A stretch of DNA of 21,092 bases from an uncultured Saprospirales bacterium (GTDB lineage: Bacteria; Bacteroidota; Bacteroidia; Chitinophagales; JADIYW01), in NCBI GenBank assembly GCA_938008535.1, contig CALLKF010000028.1:1-21092 (forward strand). Reading direction: 5' to 3'. Of this stretch, positions 1 to 7,494 are shown one piece after another (within the stretch, counting starts at the first letter, position 1; each line of letters starts with the position of its first letter). Below the pieces are notes generated by a model. The model ran no database searches. It was not told the DNA's origin and worked only from the letters and a program-made list of their open reading frames with translations. The translations under genes and the position numbers were made by a program.

Positions 1-2070
1 GGTATTCGTGGTTTGATGGCTAAACCTCGTAAATCAGGTTCAACTGGTGGTGAGATTATCGAAAATCCAATTCTTTCTAACTTTAAAGATGGCTTGAACG
101 TATTAGAATACTTCATTTCTACGCATGGTGCGCGTAAAGGTTTGGCTGATACAGCATTAAAAACTGCTGATGCTGGTTACTTAACACGTCGTTTAGTGGA
201 CGTTGCACAAGATGTAGTTATCAATGGCGAAGATTGCGGTACCTTAAGAGGGTTGAGCATTTCTGCTTTGAAAGAAAACGAAGAAATTATTGAATCATTA
301 GCAGAAAGAGTTTCTGGTAGAACTGCATTACTAGACGTAATTCATCCATTAACTGGAGAAATATTAGTGAAGGAAAACGAAACAATTTCTGAAGCTATGG
401 CACAAAAAATTGAAGAATCTCCAATCGAAAGCGTGGAAATTCGTTCTGTTTTAACTTGTGAAATGCGTCGAGGTGTTTGTGCTAAATGTTATGGCAGAAA
501 CTTAACCAACAATCGCTATGCACAATATGGTGATGCAGTTGGTATTATTGCAGCTCAATCAATCGGTGAGCCAGGAACACAGTTAACCTTACGTACATTC
601 CATACAGGTGGTACAGCAGCTTCTGTTGCAACTGAATCTCAAATGGTAGCTAAATTTGATGGTAAGTTAGAATTTGATTCTATCAAAACTGTAAAACAAG
701 ATGGCGAAGATGGCGAAGTACGATTAGTTGTAATTGGTAGAACTGGTGAGATAAATATCATCGATGAAGCTTCTGACAGAGTTTTAATTACAAATAACAT
801 TCCTTATGGTGCAATTTTGTCTGTAAAAAATGGACAAAAAGTGAAAAAAGGCGATGTGATTTCTTCTTGGGATCCATTTAACAACGTAATCGTTTCAGAG
901 TTTAAAGGTCAGATTAAATATGAGCATGTAATTGAAGGTATCACTTATAGAGAAGAAGTAGAAGAGCAAACTGGTCACCGTGAAAAAGTAACTATTGAAT
1001 CTCGTGATAAGAAAAAATCTCCATCATTATTGATTGTTGACGAAAAAGGAAAAGAATTATATTCATATTCTGTTCCAGTTGGAGCGCATATTTCTGTAGA
1101 AGATAAACAAGAAATTTTACCAGGTGCAATCATCGTGAAAATACCACGTATTTTATCTAAAGTACGAGATATTACAGGTGGTTTGCCACGTGTACAAGAA
1201 TTATTTGAAGCAAGAAATCCTTCAAATCCAGCTAAAGTTTCTGAGATTGACGGTCAAGCTACTTTCGGTAAAATTAAACGTGGAAATCGTGAAGTAACAA
1301 TTACTTCAAAAGATGGCGTTCAGAAAAAATACTTGGTTCCATTAACAAAACATATCTTGGTTCAAGATGGTGACTTTGTGAAAGCAGGTATGCCTTTATC
1401 TGATGGCGCAATTACACCAAGTGATATCTTGAAAATCAAAGGACCTGCTGCTTTACAAGCATATTTGGTGAATGAAATTCAGGAAGTATATCGTTTACAA
1501 GGTGTTCGTATCAATGATAAACACATCGAAGTAATTGTGAAACAAATGATGAGTGATGTATTAATTAGCGATGCTGGTGATACTAAATTCTTAGAAAATG
1601 AAACGGTTGATAAATTTGATTTCATTGAACAAAACGATTACATCTACGATAAAAAAGTAATTACTGAACAAGGTGATTCTGAACAATTAGTAATTGGTCA
1701 AATCTGTACTATGCGTCAAATTAGAGAAGAAAATTCTTTCTTAAAACGCAACGATAGAACGCCAGTTGAATTCAGAGATGCAATTCCAGCAACGGCAAGT
1801 CCATTGTTACAAGGTATTACACGTTCATCGTTAGGTACACACAGTTGGATTTCTGCTGCTTCGTTCCAGGAAACTACGAAAGTATTAAACCAAGCAGCAA
1901 TCAACGGAAAAATTGACCCAATGCGTGGCTTGAAAGAAAACGTAATTGTTGGTCACAGAATTCCTGCAGGAACTGGTGTTCGCGAATTTGAAAATTTTTC
2001 GGTTGGCTCTAAAAAAGAATACGAACGAATGATGGCAAAAAAAGCGATGATCGAAGATATTGACGAATAA
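1..2070 (+). CDS. rpoC: DNA-directed RNA polymerase subunit beta', C-terminal half (5' truncated by window)
   Basis: This is the largest catalytic subunit of RNA polymerase, cut by the window edge. The reading frame is open from base 1, so the apparent start near base 13 is internal, and 689 residues are visible, roughly the C-terminal half of a protein that is about 1400 residues in this family. Recognisable parts in order are the bridge-helix region (FISTHGARKGLADTALKTA), the second zinc site with cysteine codons at 235, 457, 478 and 487 (spacing C-x6-C-x2-C for the last three), the trigger-loop region (SIGEPGTQLTLRTFHTGG, about 568-612), and the C-terminal GLKENVIVGHRIPAGTG near 1927-1977. 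No frameshift is visible. A strong terminator follows directly. The ORFs on the opposite strand here are shadows. Confidence 0.99.
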   Translation, partial: GIRGLMAKPRKSGSTGGEIIENPILSNFKDGLNVLEYFISTHGARKGLADTALKTADAGYLTRRLVDVAQDVVINGEDCGTLRGLSISALKENEEIIESLAERVSGRTALLDVIHPLTGEILVKENETISEAMAQKIEESPIESVEIRSVLTCEMRRGVCAKCYGRNLTNNRYAQYGDAVGIIAAQSIGEPGTQLTLRTFHTGGTAASVATESQMVAKFDGKLEFDSIKTVKQDGEDGEVRLVVIGRTGEINIIDEASDRVLITNNIPYGAILSVKNGQKVKKGDVISSWDPFNNVIVSEFKGQIKYEHVIEGITYREEVEEQTGHREKVTIESRDKKKSPSLLIVDEKGKELYSYSVPVGAHISVEDKQEILPGAIIVKIPRILSKVRDITGGLPRVQELFEARNPSNPAKVSEIDGQATFGKIKRGNREVTITSKDGVQKKYLVPLTKHILVQDGDFVKAGMPLSDGAITPSDILKIKGPAALQAYLVNEIQEVYRLQGVRINDKHIEVIVKQMMSDVLISDAGDTKFLENETVDKFDFIEQNDYIYDKKVITEQGDSEQLVIGQICTMRQIREENSFLKRNDRTPVEFRDAIPATASPLLQGITRSSLGTHSWISAASFQETTKVLNQAAINGKIDPMRGLKENVIVGHRIPAGTGVREFENFSVGSKKEYERMMAKKAMIEDIDE

Positions 2071-2089
2071 TAACAATTATATTAAACAC

Positions 2090-2118
2090 AAAAAGCTGTC
2101 TTTATGACAGCTTTTTTT
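2090..2118 (+). terminator. Intrinsic terminator after rpoC
   Basis: The stem AAAAGCTGTC (2091-2100) pairs with GACAGCTTTT (2106-2115) around the loop TTTAT and runs into a T tract. It lies 20 bases after the rpoC stop and about 30 bases before the next ATG, so it could end or attenuate transcription between rpoC and the DUF3467 gene. Confidence 0.85.
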
Positions 2119-2148
2119 ATCTTTATTAATCATAATCATAACATTCAA

Positions 2149-2454
2149 ATGGAAGAGAATCAAAACCAAATAAATATTGAATTACCAGAAGATATTGCTG
2201 AAGGTGAATACGCAAACTTAGCCATCATTACGCATTCTAACCAAGAATTCGTGTTTGATTTTGTTCGTGTTGCACCAGGAATTCCAAAAGCAAAAGTGAA
2301 ATCCAGAATTATTGTAACACCACAACATGCCAAACGCTTGATGTTTGCCTTAACTGAAAATGTGCGCAAATTTGAACAAATGCATGGAGAAATTAAAGAC
2401 CATGAACAAATAGCATTACCATTAAACTTTGGTAATCCAACAACACAAGCATAA
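2149..2454 (+). CDS. DUF3467 family protein
   Basis: This is a 101-residue acidic soluble protein of unknown function. The sequence fits DUF3467 as known in Bacteroidota: a glutamate-rich N-terminus, then YANLAIITHSNQEFVFDFVR, a PGIPKAKVKSRIIVTPQHAKR segment and a C-terminal helix. I chose the ATG at 2149 (MEENQNQ) instead of the upstream ATG at 2104, because the upstream one lies inside the rpoC terminator hairpin and would add a low-quality, phenylalanine-rich N-terminus. From general familiarity, a DUF3467 gene directly after rpoC is a recurrent arrangement in this phylum, which suggests a link to transcription that has no assigned mechanism. No signal peptide or membrane segment is seen. 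The MarR gene follows after 25 bases, so the two may be cotranscribed. Confidence 0.88.
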   Translation: MEENQNQINIELPEDIAEGEYANLAIITHSNQEFVFDFVRVAPGIPKAKVKSRIIVTPQHAKRLMFALTENVRKFEQMHGEIKDHEQIALPLNFGNPTTQA

Positions 2455-2479
2455 TTTTTTTAGAATATAGACAGGACGC

Positions 2480-2938
2480 ATGAAGACGATAGAACAGGAA
2501 ATTAATCAAAAAAAATTTGCGAGCATTTATGTGAAAACGCACATAAATATAATGTTCACGAGCAGTTGGTTAGATGGTGTTTTTAATAAAATCTTCAAAA
2601 AATTCGGTTTGTCAAACCAACAATATAATGTGTTGCGCATTCTTCGTGGTCAGCATCCAAAACCAGTAATGTTGAATCAGATTTCAGAAAGAATGATTGA
2701 TAAAATGTCAAATGCAACGCGTTTGGTTGAAAAATTAAAACAAAAACAATTGGTTACACGTGAAGTTAATCAAAAAAATAGGAGACAAGTAGATATCAAT
2801 ATTACAGAAAAAGGATTAGAATTATTAAGTGAATTAGATTTATTATTAAATGAATCTGAAGCACCAGCGCATTTCAAACAGTTTACAAAAGAAGAATTGG
2901 TACAATTAAATTCAATTTTAGACAGAATAAGGAACTAA
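2480..2938 (+). CDS. MarR family transcriptional regulator
   Basis: This 152-residue protein is the usual length for a MarR-type winged-helix regulator. Helices at about residues 15-50 lead into the DNA-binding core (about 63-115): MLNQISERMIDKMSNATRLV, a recognition-helix region, then VEKLKQKQLV and the wing NQKNRRQVDINITEKG. The C-terminal helices would form the dimer interface. It starts 25 bases after the DUF3467 gene on the same strand, and a pirin-family gene follows 165 bases downstream. In other Bacteroidota MarR regulators are often next to pirin-like or YceI-like genes, so control of the pirin gene is plausible but inferred. No clear operator palindrome was found in the intergenic region, which is filled with an ATCTGAAAT-type repeat. 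Confidence 0.9.
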   Translation: MKTIEQEINQKKFASIYVKTHINIMFTSSWLDGVFNKIFKKFGLSNQQYNVLRILRGQHPKPVMLNQISERMIDKMSNATRLVEKLKQKQLVTREVNQKNRRQVDINITEKGLELLSELDLLLNESEAPAHFKQFTKEELVQLNSILDRIRN

Positions 2939-2994
2939 ATTTTTTGTTTTAATGTTTGTATATACAATAGTTGATATTGCAACTAAAATAGATA

Positions 2995-3093
2995 CTGAGA
3001 AATCAGAAGTTGAGATTTGAGAAATAAGATAAAAAATCTGAAATCATAAATCTGAAGTCGTAAATCTCATATCTGTTATCACACATCTAAAAA
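2995..3093. repeat. Intergenic AT-rich short repeat (ATCTGAAATCATAAATCTGAA type)
   Basis: The gap between the MarR and pirin genes contains reiterated variants of AAATCTGA/GAAATC with a short period. The 20-base string TCTGAAATCATAAATCTGAA at 3037-3056 recurs exactly at 4237-4256, before the iron-sulfur protein gene. It looks like a dispersed low-complexity intergenic repeat with no coding capacity. Confidence 0.6.
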
Positions 3094-3103
3094 TCTATTT
3101 AAA

Positions 3104-3805
3104 ATGAACACAATCATTCACAAAGCAAACGAAAGAGGCAATGTAAATCATGGCTGGTTAAAAGCAAACCATTCATTCAGTTTTGCCAATTTTTACGACC
3201 CGAAAAAAGAACAATTTGGAACCTTACGCGTATTAAACGACGATGTAGTAGAAGCTGGTTTTGGTTTCGGCATGCATCCACACAACAACATGGAAATTGT
3301 CACCATTCCGTTGAAAGGTGCATTGAAACATAAAGATTCCAGCGGTGGTGAAGGTGTTATTAAAACTGGTGATGTACAAATTATGAGTGCTGGAAAAGGC
3401 ATCATGCACTCTGAAATGGCAACCTCAGATGAAGATGTAAACTTGTTCCAGATTTGGGTTTTTCCTAAAAAAGTAAATATTGAACCACGTTATGATCAAC
3501 GTTTTTTTGATGAAAAAGACAGAGAAAATAACTGGCAGATTGTGGTAAGTCCAGATGAAGCACACAACGCACTTTGGATAAACCAAGACGCTTATTTTTC
3601 TTTAGGTAATTTTACAGCAACAACATCTTATAAATTAAACAACGAAAATAACGGCGTGTATTTAATGATAATTGAAGGAGAAATTGAAATTGAAGGCAAT
3701 GTGTTATCAAACCGAGATGCGATTGGAATTACAGATGCAAAAGATTTTCAAATAAACGTTTTACAACCTGCAAAATTGTTGGCAATTGAAGTGCCGATGA
3801 AATAG
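3104..3805 (+). CDS. Pirin family protein (bicupin, quercetinase-like)
   Basis: This 233-residue protein has the length and layout of the pirin/YhaK/YhhW bicupins. The N-terminal cupin carries the expected metal ligands: H58 and H60 (GFGMHPHNNMEIV), then H102 and E104 (GKGIMHSEM). Flanking family signatures include SFSFANFYDP and GTLRVLNDD near the N-terminus and QIWVFPKKVNIEPRY after the first cupin. The C-terminal half is the second, metal-free cupin-like domain. Bacterial members may act as metal-dependent dioxygenases (quercetinase activity is known for YhaK and YhhW relatives) or as redox-sensing regulators; which applies here cannot be told. It is cytosolic, with no signal peptide. A terminator follows directly, and a MarR regulator lies upstream. 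Confidence 0.93.
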   Translation: MNTIIHKANERGNVNHGWLKANHSFSFANFYDPKKEQFGTLRVLNDDVVEAGFGFGMHPHNNMEIVTIPLKGALKHKDSSGGEGVIKTGDVQIMSAGKGIMHSEMATSDEDVNLFQIWVFPKKVNIEPRYDQRFFDEKDRENNWQIVVSPDEAHNALWINQDAYFSLGNFTATTSYKLNNENNGVYLMIIEGEIEIEGNVLSNRDAIGITDAKDFQINVLQPAKLLAIEVPMK

Positions 3806-3822
3806 AATCTACATAAATTGTT

Positions 3823-3855
3823 AAGAGTAACTTTTAAAAAGTTACTCTTTTTTTT
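3823..3855 (+). terminator. Intrinsic terminator after the pirin gene
   Basis: AAGAGTAACTTTT pairs with AAAAAGTTACTCTT to form a near-perfect stem that runs into eight or more T residues, 18 bases after the pirin stop codon. Confidence 0.88.
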
Positions 3856-3890
3856 ACCAAAATCAATCTAAAATATTATTTTTAAATTCT

Positions 3891-4190
3891 ATGGAAATAC
3901 AACATCAACATTATTTAACGAATGGCGAATTCTTTGTTAAAAATGAACAACAACAAAAACTCGCTGTAATGACTTATATAATGACAGACGACAATACCAT
4001 GCTGATAGAACATACTATTGTAGATGATGAACTCAGCGGACAAGGCATTGGCAGAAAATTGGTAGATGCTGGCGTGCAGTTTGCGCGCGCAAAAGGTTTT
4101 AAAATAATACCACAATGTCCTTACGCAAATTCTGTATTCAGCAAAACACCTGAATACGCTGATGTTTGGCAAAAGCAAATTGGTCAATAG
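3891..4190 (+). CDS. Small GNAT-type N-acetyltransferase (Acetyltransf_CG / YjdJ-like)
   Basis: This 99-residue protein matches the short GCN5-related acetyltransferase family Acetyltransf_CG (YjdJ-like). The acetyl-CoA binding loop is visible as LSGQGIGRKLVDAG (residues 48-61), and the family's C-terminal signature CPYANSVFSKTPEY at 76-89 includes the conserved Cys-Pro-Tyr. The N-terminal half forms the expected strands (EFFVKN, KLAVMTYIM, MLIEHTIV). The substrate is unknown. It follows the pirin terminator and precedes the iron-sulfur protein gene by 72 bases on the same strand. In E. coli the related genes yjdI (Fer4_19) and yjdJ (this family) are also neighbours, so a shared role is likely but undefined. 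Confidence 0.87.
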   Translation: MEIQHQHYLTNGEFFVKNEQQQKLAVMTYIMTDDNTMLIEHTIVDDELSGQGIGRKLVDAGVQFARAKGFKIIPQCPYANSVFSKTPEYADVWQKQIGQ

Positions 4191-4260
4191 TCAATAGAGA
4201 TTAGTCAATGGTTATTTGTAAAAGTTAAATCTGAATTCTGAAATCATAAATCTGAAATAA
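4184..4260. repeat. Intergenic short repeats (GTCAATAG and ATCTGAAAT types)
   Basis: GTCAATAGTCAATAG followed by TAGTCAATGG forms one short reiterated motif starting at the end of the GNAT gene. It is followed by AAATCTGAATTCTGAAATCATAAATCTGAA-type sequence, of which 20 bases (4237-4256) are identical to 3037-3056. Confidence 0.5.
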
Positions 4261-4262
4261 AA

Positions 4263-4691
4263 ATGGAAGATATTATAAAAGAATATTCCAACGGAGAAAT
4301 TACAATTGTTTGGCAGCCAAAAAAATGCATTCATTCTGCTGTTTGTAAACATGGTTTAATTGAAGTGTTCAATCCACAGGCAAGACCATGGATAAATATA
4401 CATGGTGCTAACAGCGAAAGAATTAGTGAACAAGTAAAAAAATGTCCAAGTGGTGCTCTAAGTATAAAAGAAGAAATTAATCATGAAAATAAAATGGAAA
4501 ATTCAATAACAAATACTTCGGTTTCAGTAATAAAAAATGGACCATTAATGGTAAAAGGAACTGTCACCATTAAACATAAAGATGGTTCAGAAGAAACAAA
4601 AAACGATGCCTTTTTGTGTCGCTGTGGTCAATCAGAAAATAAACCTTTTTGCGATGGAGCACACAAAAAATGTGGTTTCAAAGATGAGTAA
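4263..4691 (+). CDS. Fer4_19 iron-sulfur / CDGSH zinc-finger-type iron-sulfur fusion protein
   Basis: This 142-residue protein has two iron-sulfur modules. The N-terminal part (about residues 1-72) is the divergent mono-cluster domain Fer4_19, with cysteines C22, C28 and C61 in KCIHSAVCKHG and KKCPSGALSI, closely resembling E. coli YjdI. The C-terminal part (about 95-142) is a CDGSH domain: CRCGQSENKPFCDGAHK gives ligands C119, C121, C130 and H134, the C-x-C-x2-S-x3-P-x-C-D-G-x-H pattern expected to bind a [2Fe-2S] cluster. It is probably cytosolic and involved in electron transfer or redox sensing. The upstream GNAT gene corresponds to the YjdJ partner. The stop codon lies 2 bases from the stop of the convergent response-regulator gene, with no terminator between them. 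Confidence 0.9.
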   Translation: MEDIIKEYSNGEITIVWQPKKCIHSAVCKHGLIEVFNPQARPWINIHGANSERISEQVKKCPSGALSIKEEINHENKMENSITNTSVSVIKNGPLMVKGTVTIKHKDGSEETKNDAFLCRCGQSENKPFCDGAHKKCGFKDE

Positions 4692-4693
4692 TT

Positions 4694-5461
4694 TTACGAA
4701 TTATAAGCAATGCGCTCAAAGAATTCTTTCTTTTTTCTGCGTGAAATTTCCACTAAACTATCATCCATCATTTTAGCAAAATAATTTCCTGCATCATTTT
4801 CAATGTTTTTTATTTTAGTAAGATTTATTAGCGAAGAACGATGTACACGAGAAAAATTTAATTTTTCGAGCATTTCTTCAAAAATAGAAAGTGTTTTAGA
4901 TGCAATGATTTTTTTATTGTTGTCAAGATAAATAACGGTGTAATTACTTTCCGATTCGAGTTTTATAATTTCACTCACTTTCACAAAAAGAGCACCATCG
5001 TTGGTGTTGATCATAATTTTATTTTCCTGTAAATTTTGCTCTTTAAAGGTGCCAACATACTTTTCTAATTCATCGGTTTTTTCTAATTGTTTATAGATAG
5101 CTAATCGTTTTTCAACTTTCTGCAAAGCATCATTTAATTCTTCTAGTTTTACTGGTTTTATTATATAATCAGCGGCATTTTTCTTAATTGCTTCAATAGC
5201 ATATTTGTCATACGATGTTACAAATATTACTTCAAAAGTTCCCTTGTCATCAAAATGATCCAGCAACTCAATACTTTTACCATCCGGCAATTCAACATCT
5301 AGCAACAACAACTGCGGTTGATGTATATTGATAGATTCTTTTGCTAGTCTTAAGGTAGTGCATGTATCTAACAATTTTGTTTTAGTAGTTGCTTTAGGCA
5401 ACATATCTAAAAGCATATCTCTAAAAATAGGATCATCTTCTACAATAATGGTTGAAATCAT
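4694..5461 (-). CDS. LytTR-family response regulator
   Basis: This 255-residue regulator has an N-terminal receiver domain (residues 1 to about 120) with acidic pair D9/D10 (VEDDP), phosphoacceptor D55 (LLLLDVELPDG), T82 (FVTSYD) and K102 (IIKPV). The C-terminal LytTR DNA-binding domain (about 148-250) includes the motifs ESESNYTVIYLD, FSRVHRSSLINL and the terminal SRRKKKEFFERI helix. Such proteins are normally phosphorylated by a LytS/AlgK-like membrane histidine kinase encoded next door. No kinase is present here, so it is an orphan within the window. It is transcribed divergently from the ABC-F gene across a 217-base gap and ends tail-to-tail with the iron-sulfur protein gene. Confidence 0.94.
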   Translation of the reverse strand: MISTIIVEDDPIFRDMLLDMLPKATTKTKLLDTCTTLRLAKESINIHQPQLLLLDVELPDGKSIELLDHFDDKGTFEVIFVTSYDKYAIEAIKKNAADYIIKPVKLEELNDALQKVEKRLAIYKQLEKTDELEKYVGTFKEQNLQENKIMINTNDGALFVKVSEIIKLESESNYTVIYLDNNKKIIASKTLSIFEEMLEKLNFSRVHRSSLINLTKIKNIENDAGNYFAKMMDDSLVEISRRKKKEFFERIAYNS

Positions 5462-5650
5462 AAATAAACTTAGTTTGTAATTATCTAAAAATAATGCTTA
5501 TTTTTCAATTACCAAATACAATGTATAGAATATTAAACACAGTATTTCCTAAACAGAACAATGATCCATATGTTTTAGGTTTAAATTCGGGTATCTCAAC
5601 AAATAACAAATCATTAAATCCATTACTTACTACTTTCTACTCTTAATTTG

Positions 5651-5658
5651 TATCTTTG
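5651..5658 (+). promoter_or_regulatory. Bacteroidota -7 box (TATCTTTG) before the ABC-F gene
   Basis: TATCTTTG fits the TAnnTTTG -7 consensus and lies 20 bases before the ABC-F ATG, implying a leader of only about a dozen bases. A good -33 TTG is not visible at the usual distance, so only half of the promoter is supported. Confidence 0.5.
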
Positions 5659-5678
5659 CAGTAAATTTCAAAAATCAT

Positions 5679-7304
5679 ATGGTTACAGTTAATAATTTAT
5701 CACTTCAATACGGAAAACGCGTATTGTTTGATGAAGTGAATGTGAAGTTTACACACGGCAACTGCTATGGTGTAATTGGTGCAAACGGTTCAGGAAAATC
5801 AACCTTTTTAAAAATACTTTCAGGCGAAATAGAATCTACTACCGGAAACGTAGAATTTTCTCCAGGCGAACGTATGTCGGTGCTTTCTCAAAATCACTTT
5901 GCTTTTGAAGAAAATACTGTTTTAGACACCGTAATGATGGGAAACAAACGCCTCTATGATGTGATGAAAGAAAAAGATGCTTTGTATGCAAAAGCAGATT
6001 TCTCAGATGCAGACGGACATCGTGTAGGTGATTTGGAAGCTGAGTTTGCAGAAATGGATGGCTGGAACGCAGAAAGCGATGCTGCCGAATTGTTGAGCAA
6101 TTTAGGCGTTCGCGAAGATCAACATTATAAGTTGATGAACGAATTACCATCTTCTGATAAAATAAAAGTATTGTTGGCACAAGCATTATTTGGCAATCCT
6201 GATATTCTAATTTTGGATGAACCAACAAATGACTTGGATGTAAATACCATTTCTTGGTTAGAAGATTTTTTAGCCGATTTTAAAAACACCGTCATCGTTG
6301 TTTCGCATGACAGACACTTTTTAGATATGGTGTGTACGCACATCGTGGATATCGATTTTAGTAAAATTAATTTGTATTCAGGTAACTATACATTCTGGTA
6401 CGAAACTTCGCAATTGTTGTTAAAACAACGTGCTGATAAGAATAAGAAAAACGAAACGAAGAAAGCAGAACTATTAGATTTCATTGCACGTTTCAGCGCG
6501 AATGCTTCTAAATCAAAACAGGCGACTTCACGTAAAAAAGCATTGGAAAAATTAGACATCGAACAAATAAAAGCATCGAGCAGAAAGTATCCTGGAATAT
6601 TCTTCAAACAAAGCAGAGAAGCTGGTGATATGATTTTAGATGTCCATAATTTATGCTTTAATCTGGCTGATGGTGAATCAATTAAAAATGTTACGTTTAC
6701 AGTAAACAAAGGTGATAAAGTAGCTGTGATTTCTAAAAACGGGTTAGCCGTTTCTGCATTGTTCAGAATTTTAGCTGATAAAGACAAAGCTACAAAAGGC
6801 GAAATAAAATACGGTGTTACCATCACTAAATCATATGTGCCAAACGACAATTCAGAATATTTCCTAAATTCAGATTTGAATTTAGTAGATTGGTTGCGCC
6901 AATATTCTGTAGAAAAAGATGAAACATTTATTCGTGGATTTTTAGGAAGAATGTTGTTCAGTGGTGAAGAATCATTGAAAAAATGTACTGTACTTTCTGG
7001 TGGTGAAAAAGTGCGTTGCATGATGAGCAAAACCATGTTAGAAGAAGCTAACTTTTTAATATTAGATGAACCAACGAATCACCTTGATTTGGAATCTATC
7101 ACAGCATTAAATAATGGCTTAATGGAATACCAAGGAACTTGCTTGTTTACATCACATGACCATACTTTTACACAAACTATCGCAAATAGAATTATCGAAA
7201 TAACACCAAATGGTATGTTAGATAAAATGATGACCTATGATGAATATTTAACTGATCCAAAAGTAAAAGAACAACGCGCTGAATTATATGGCGAGTTGGT
7301 ATAG
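5679..7304 (+). CDS. ABC-F family ATPase, YbiT-type
   Basis: This 541-residue protein has two ABC ATPase domains and no membrane segments, which places it in the ABC-F class of ribosome-associated factors. YbiT-like hallmarks include LLAQALFGNPDILILDEPTN, SHDRHFLDMVCTH and RFSANASKSKQATSRKKALE in the inter-domain linker (about 270-310). Domain 1 has an intact Walker A (GANGSGKST, 34-42) and Walker B (LILDEPTND), but its signature is degenerate (NELPSSDK, 154-161 instead of LSGG). Domain 2 has a degenerate Walker A (SKNGLAVSA, with V358 where the lysine should be), but an intact LSGGE (439-443), LILDEPTNHLD and switch histidine (SHD, H493). The intact elements thus pair into one functional ATP site and the degenerate ones into the other. 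A strong terminator follows. Confidence 0.93.
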   Translation: MVTVNNLSLQYGKRVLFDEVNVKFTHGNCYGVIGANGSGKSTFLKILSGEIESTTGNVEFSPGERMSVLSQNHFAFEENTVLDTVMMGNKRLYDVMKEKDALYAKADFSDADGHRVGDLEAEFAEMDGWNAESDAAELLSNLGVREDQHYKLMNELPSSDKIKVLLAQALFGNPDILILDEPTNDLDVNTISWLEDFLADFKNTVIVVSHDRHFLDMVCTHIVDIDFSKINLYSGNYTFWYETSQLLLKQRADKNKKNETKKAELLDFIARFSANASKSKQATSRKKALEKLDIEQIKASSRKYPGIFFKQSREAGDMILDVHNLCFNLADGESIKNVTFTVNKGDKVAVISKNGLAVSALFRILADKDKATKGEIKYGVTITKSYVPNDNSEYFLNSDLNLVDWLRQYSVEKDETFIRGFLGRMLFSGEESLKKCTVLSGGEKVRCMMSKTMLEEANFLILDEPTNHLDLESITALNNGLMEYQGTCLFTSHDHTFTQTIANRIIEITPNGMLDKMMTYDEYLTDPKVKEQRAELYGELV

Positions 7305-7331
7305 TTTAATTTACTTCATTGAATAAAAACT

Positions 7332-7363
7332 AAAAACGCTGCTTATATAAGCAGCGTTTTTTT
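7332..7363 (+). terminator. Intrinsic terminator after the ABC-F gene
   Basis: A perfect 30-base palindrome is centred on TTATATAA, with arms AAAAACGCTGC and GCAGCGTTTTT. It ends in a run of seven T residues, 27 bases after the ABC-F stop codon. The A-run on the other side would allow it to act in both directions. Confidence 0.9.
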
Positions 7364-7374
7364 GTTGTCTTATT

Positions 7375-7406
7375 TGTCATATCATCTTAAGCTTGTCGAA
7401 GGATAC
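7375..7406. repeat. Dispersed intergenic element with AGCTTGTCGAAGGAT core
   Basis: The sequence around TCATCTTAAGCTTGTCGAAGG resembles the short GTCAT-n-TGAGCTTGTCGAAG-type sequences often found scattered between genes in Bacteroidota and other bacteria. Only one copy is present here, so its repeat nature comes from recall, not from this window. Confidence 0.4.
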
Positions 7407-7494
7407 TACAAATTATGTATTGCCAGAAAAATTGCTTTGTTTTATTTTTGATGCATAAGTATTAAATGTCAATCAACATCAAAAAATAAATCAA

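Noticed and set aside
2104..2148. N-terminal extension of the DUF3467 protein from ATG 2104
   Set aside because: That ATG lies in the rpoC terminator hairpin, and the added residues are unlike the family.
4582..4776. 64-codon ORF overlapping the end of the iron-sulfur gene
   Set aside because: Out-of-frame shadow that runs into the convergent response-regulator gene.
6386..7036. 216-codon minus-strand ORF inside the ABC-F gene
   Set aside because: Antisense shadow of a conserved gene, with no recognisable domain.
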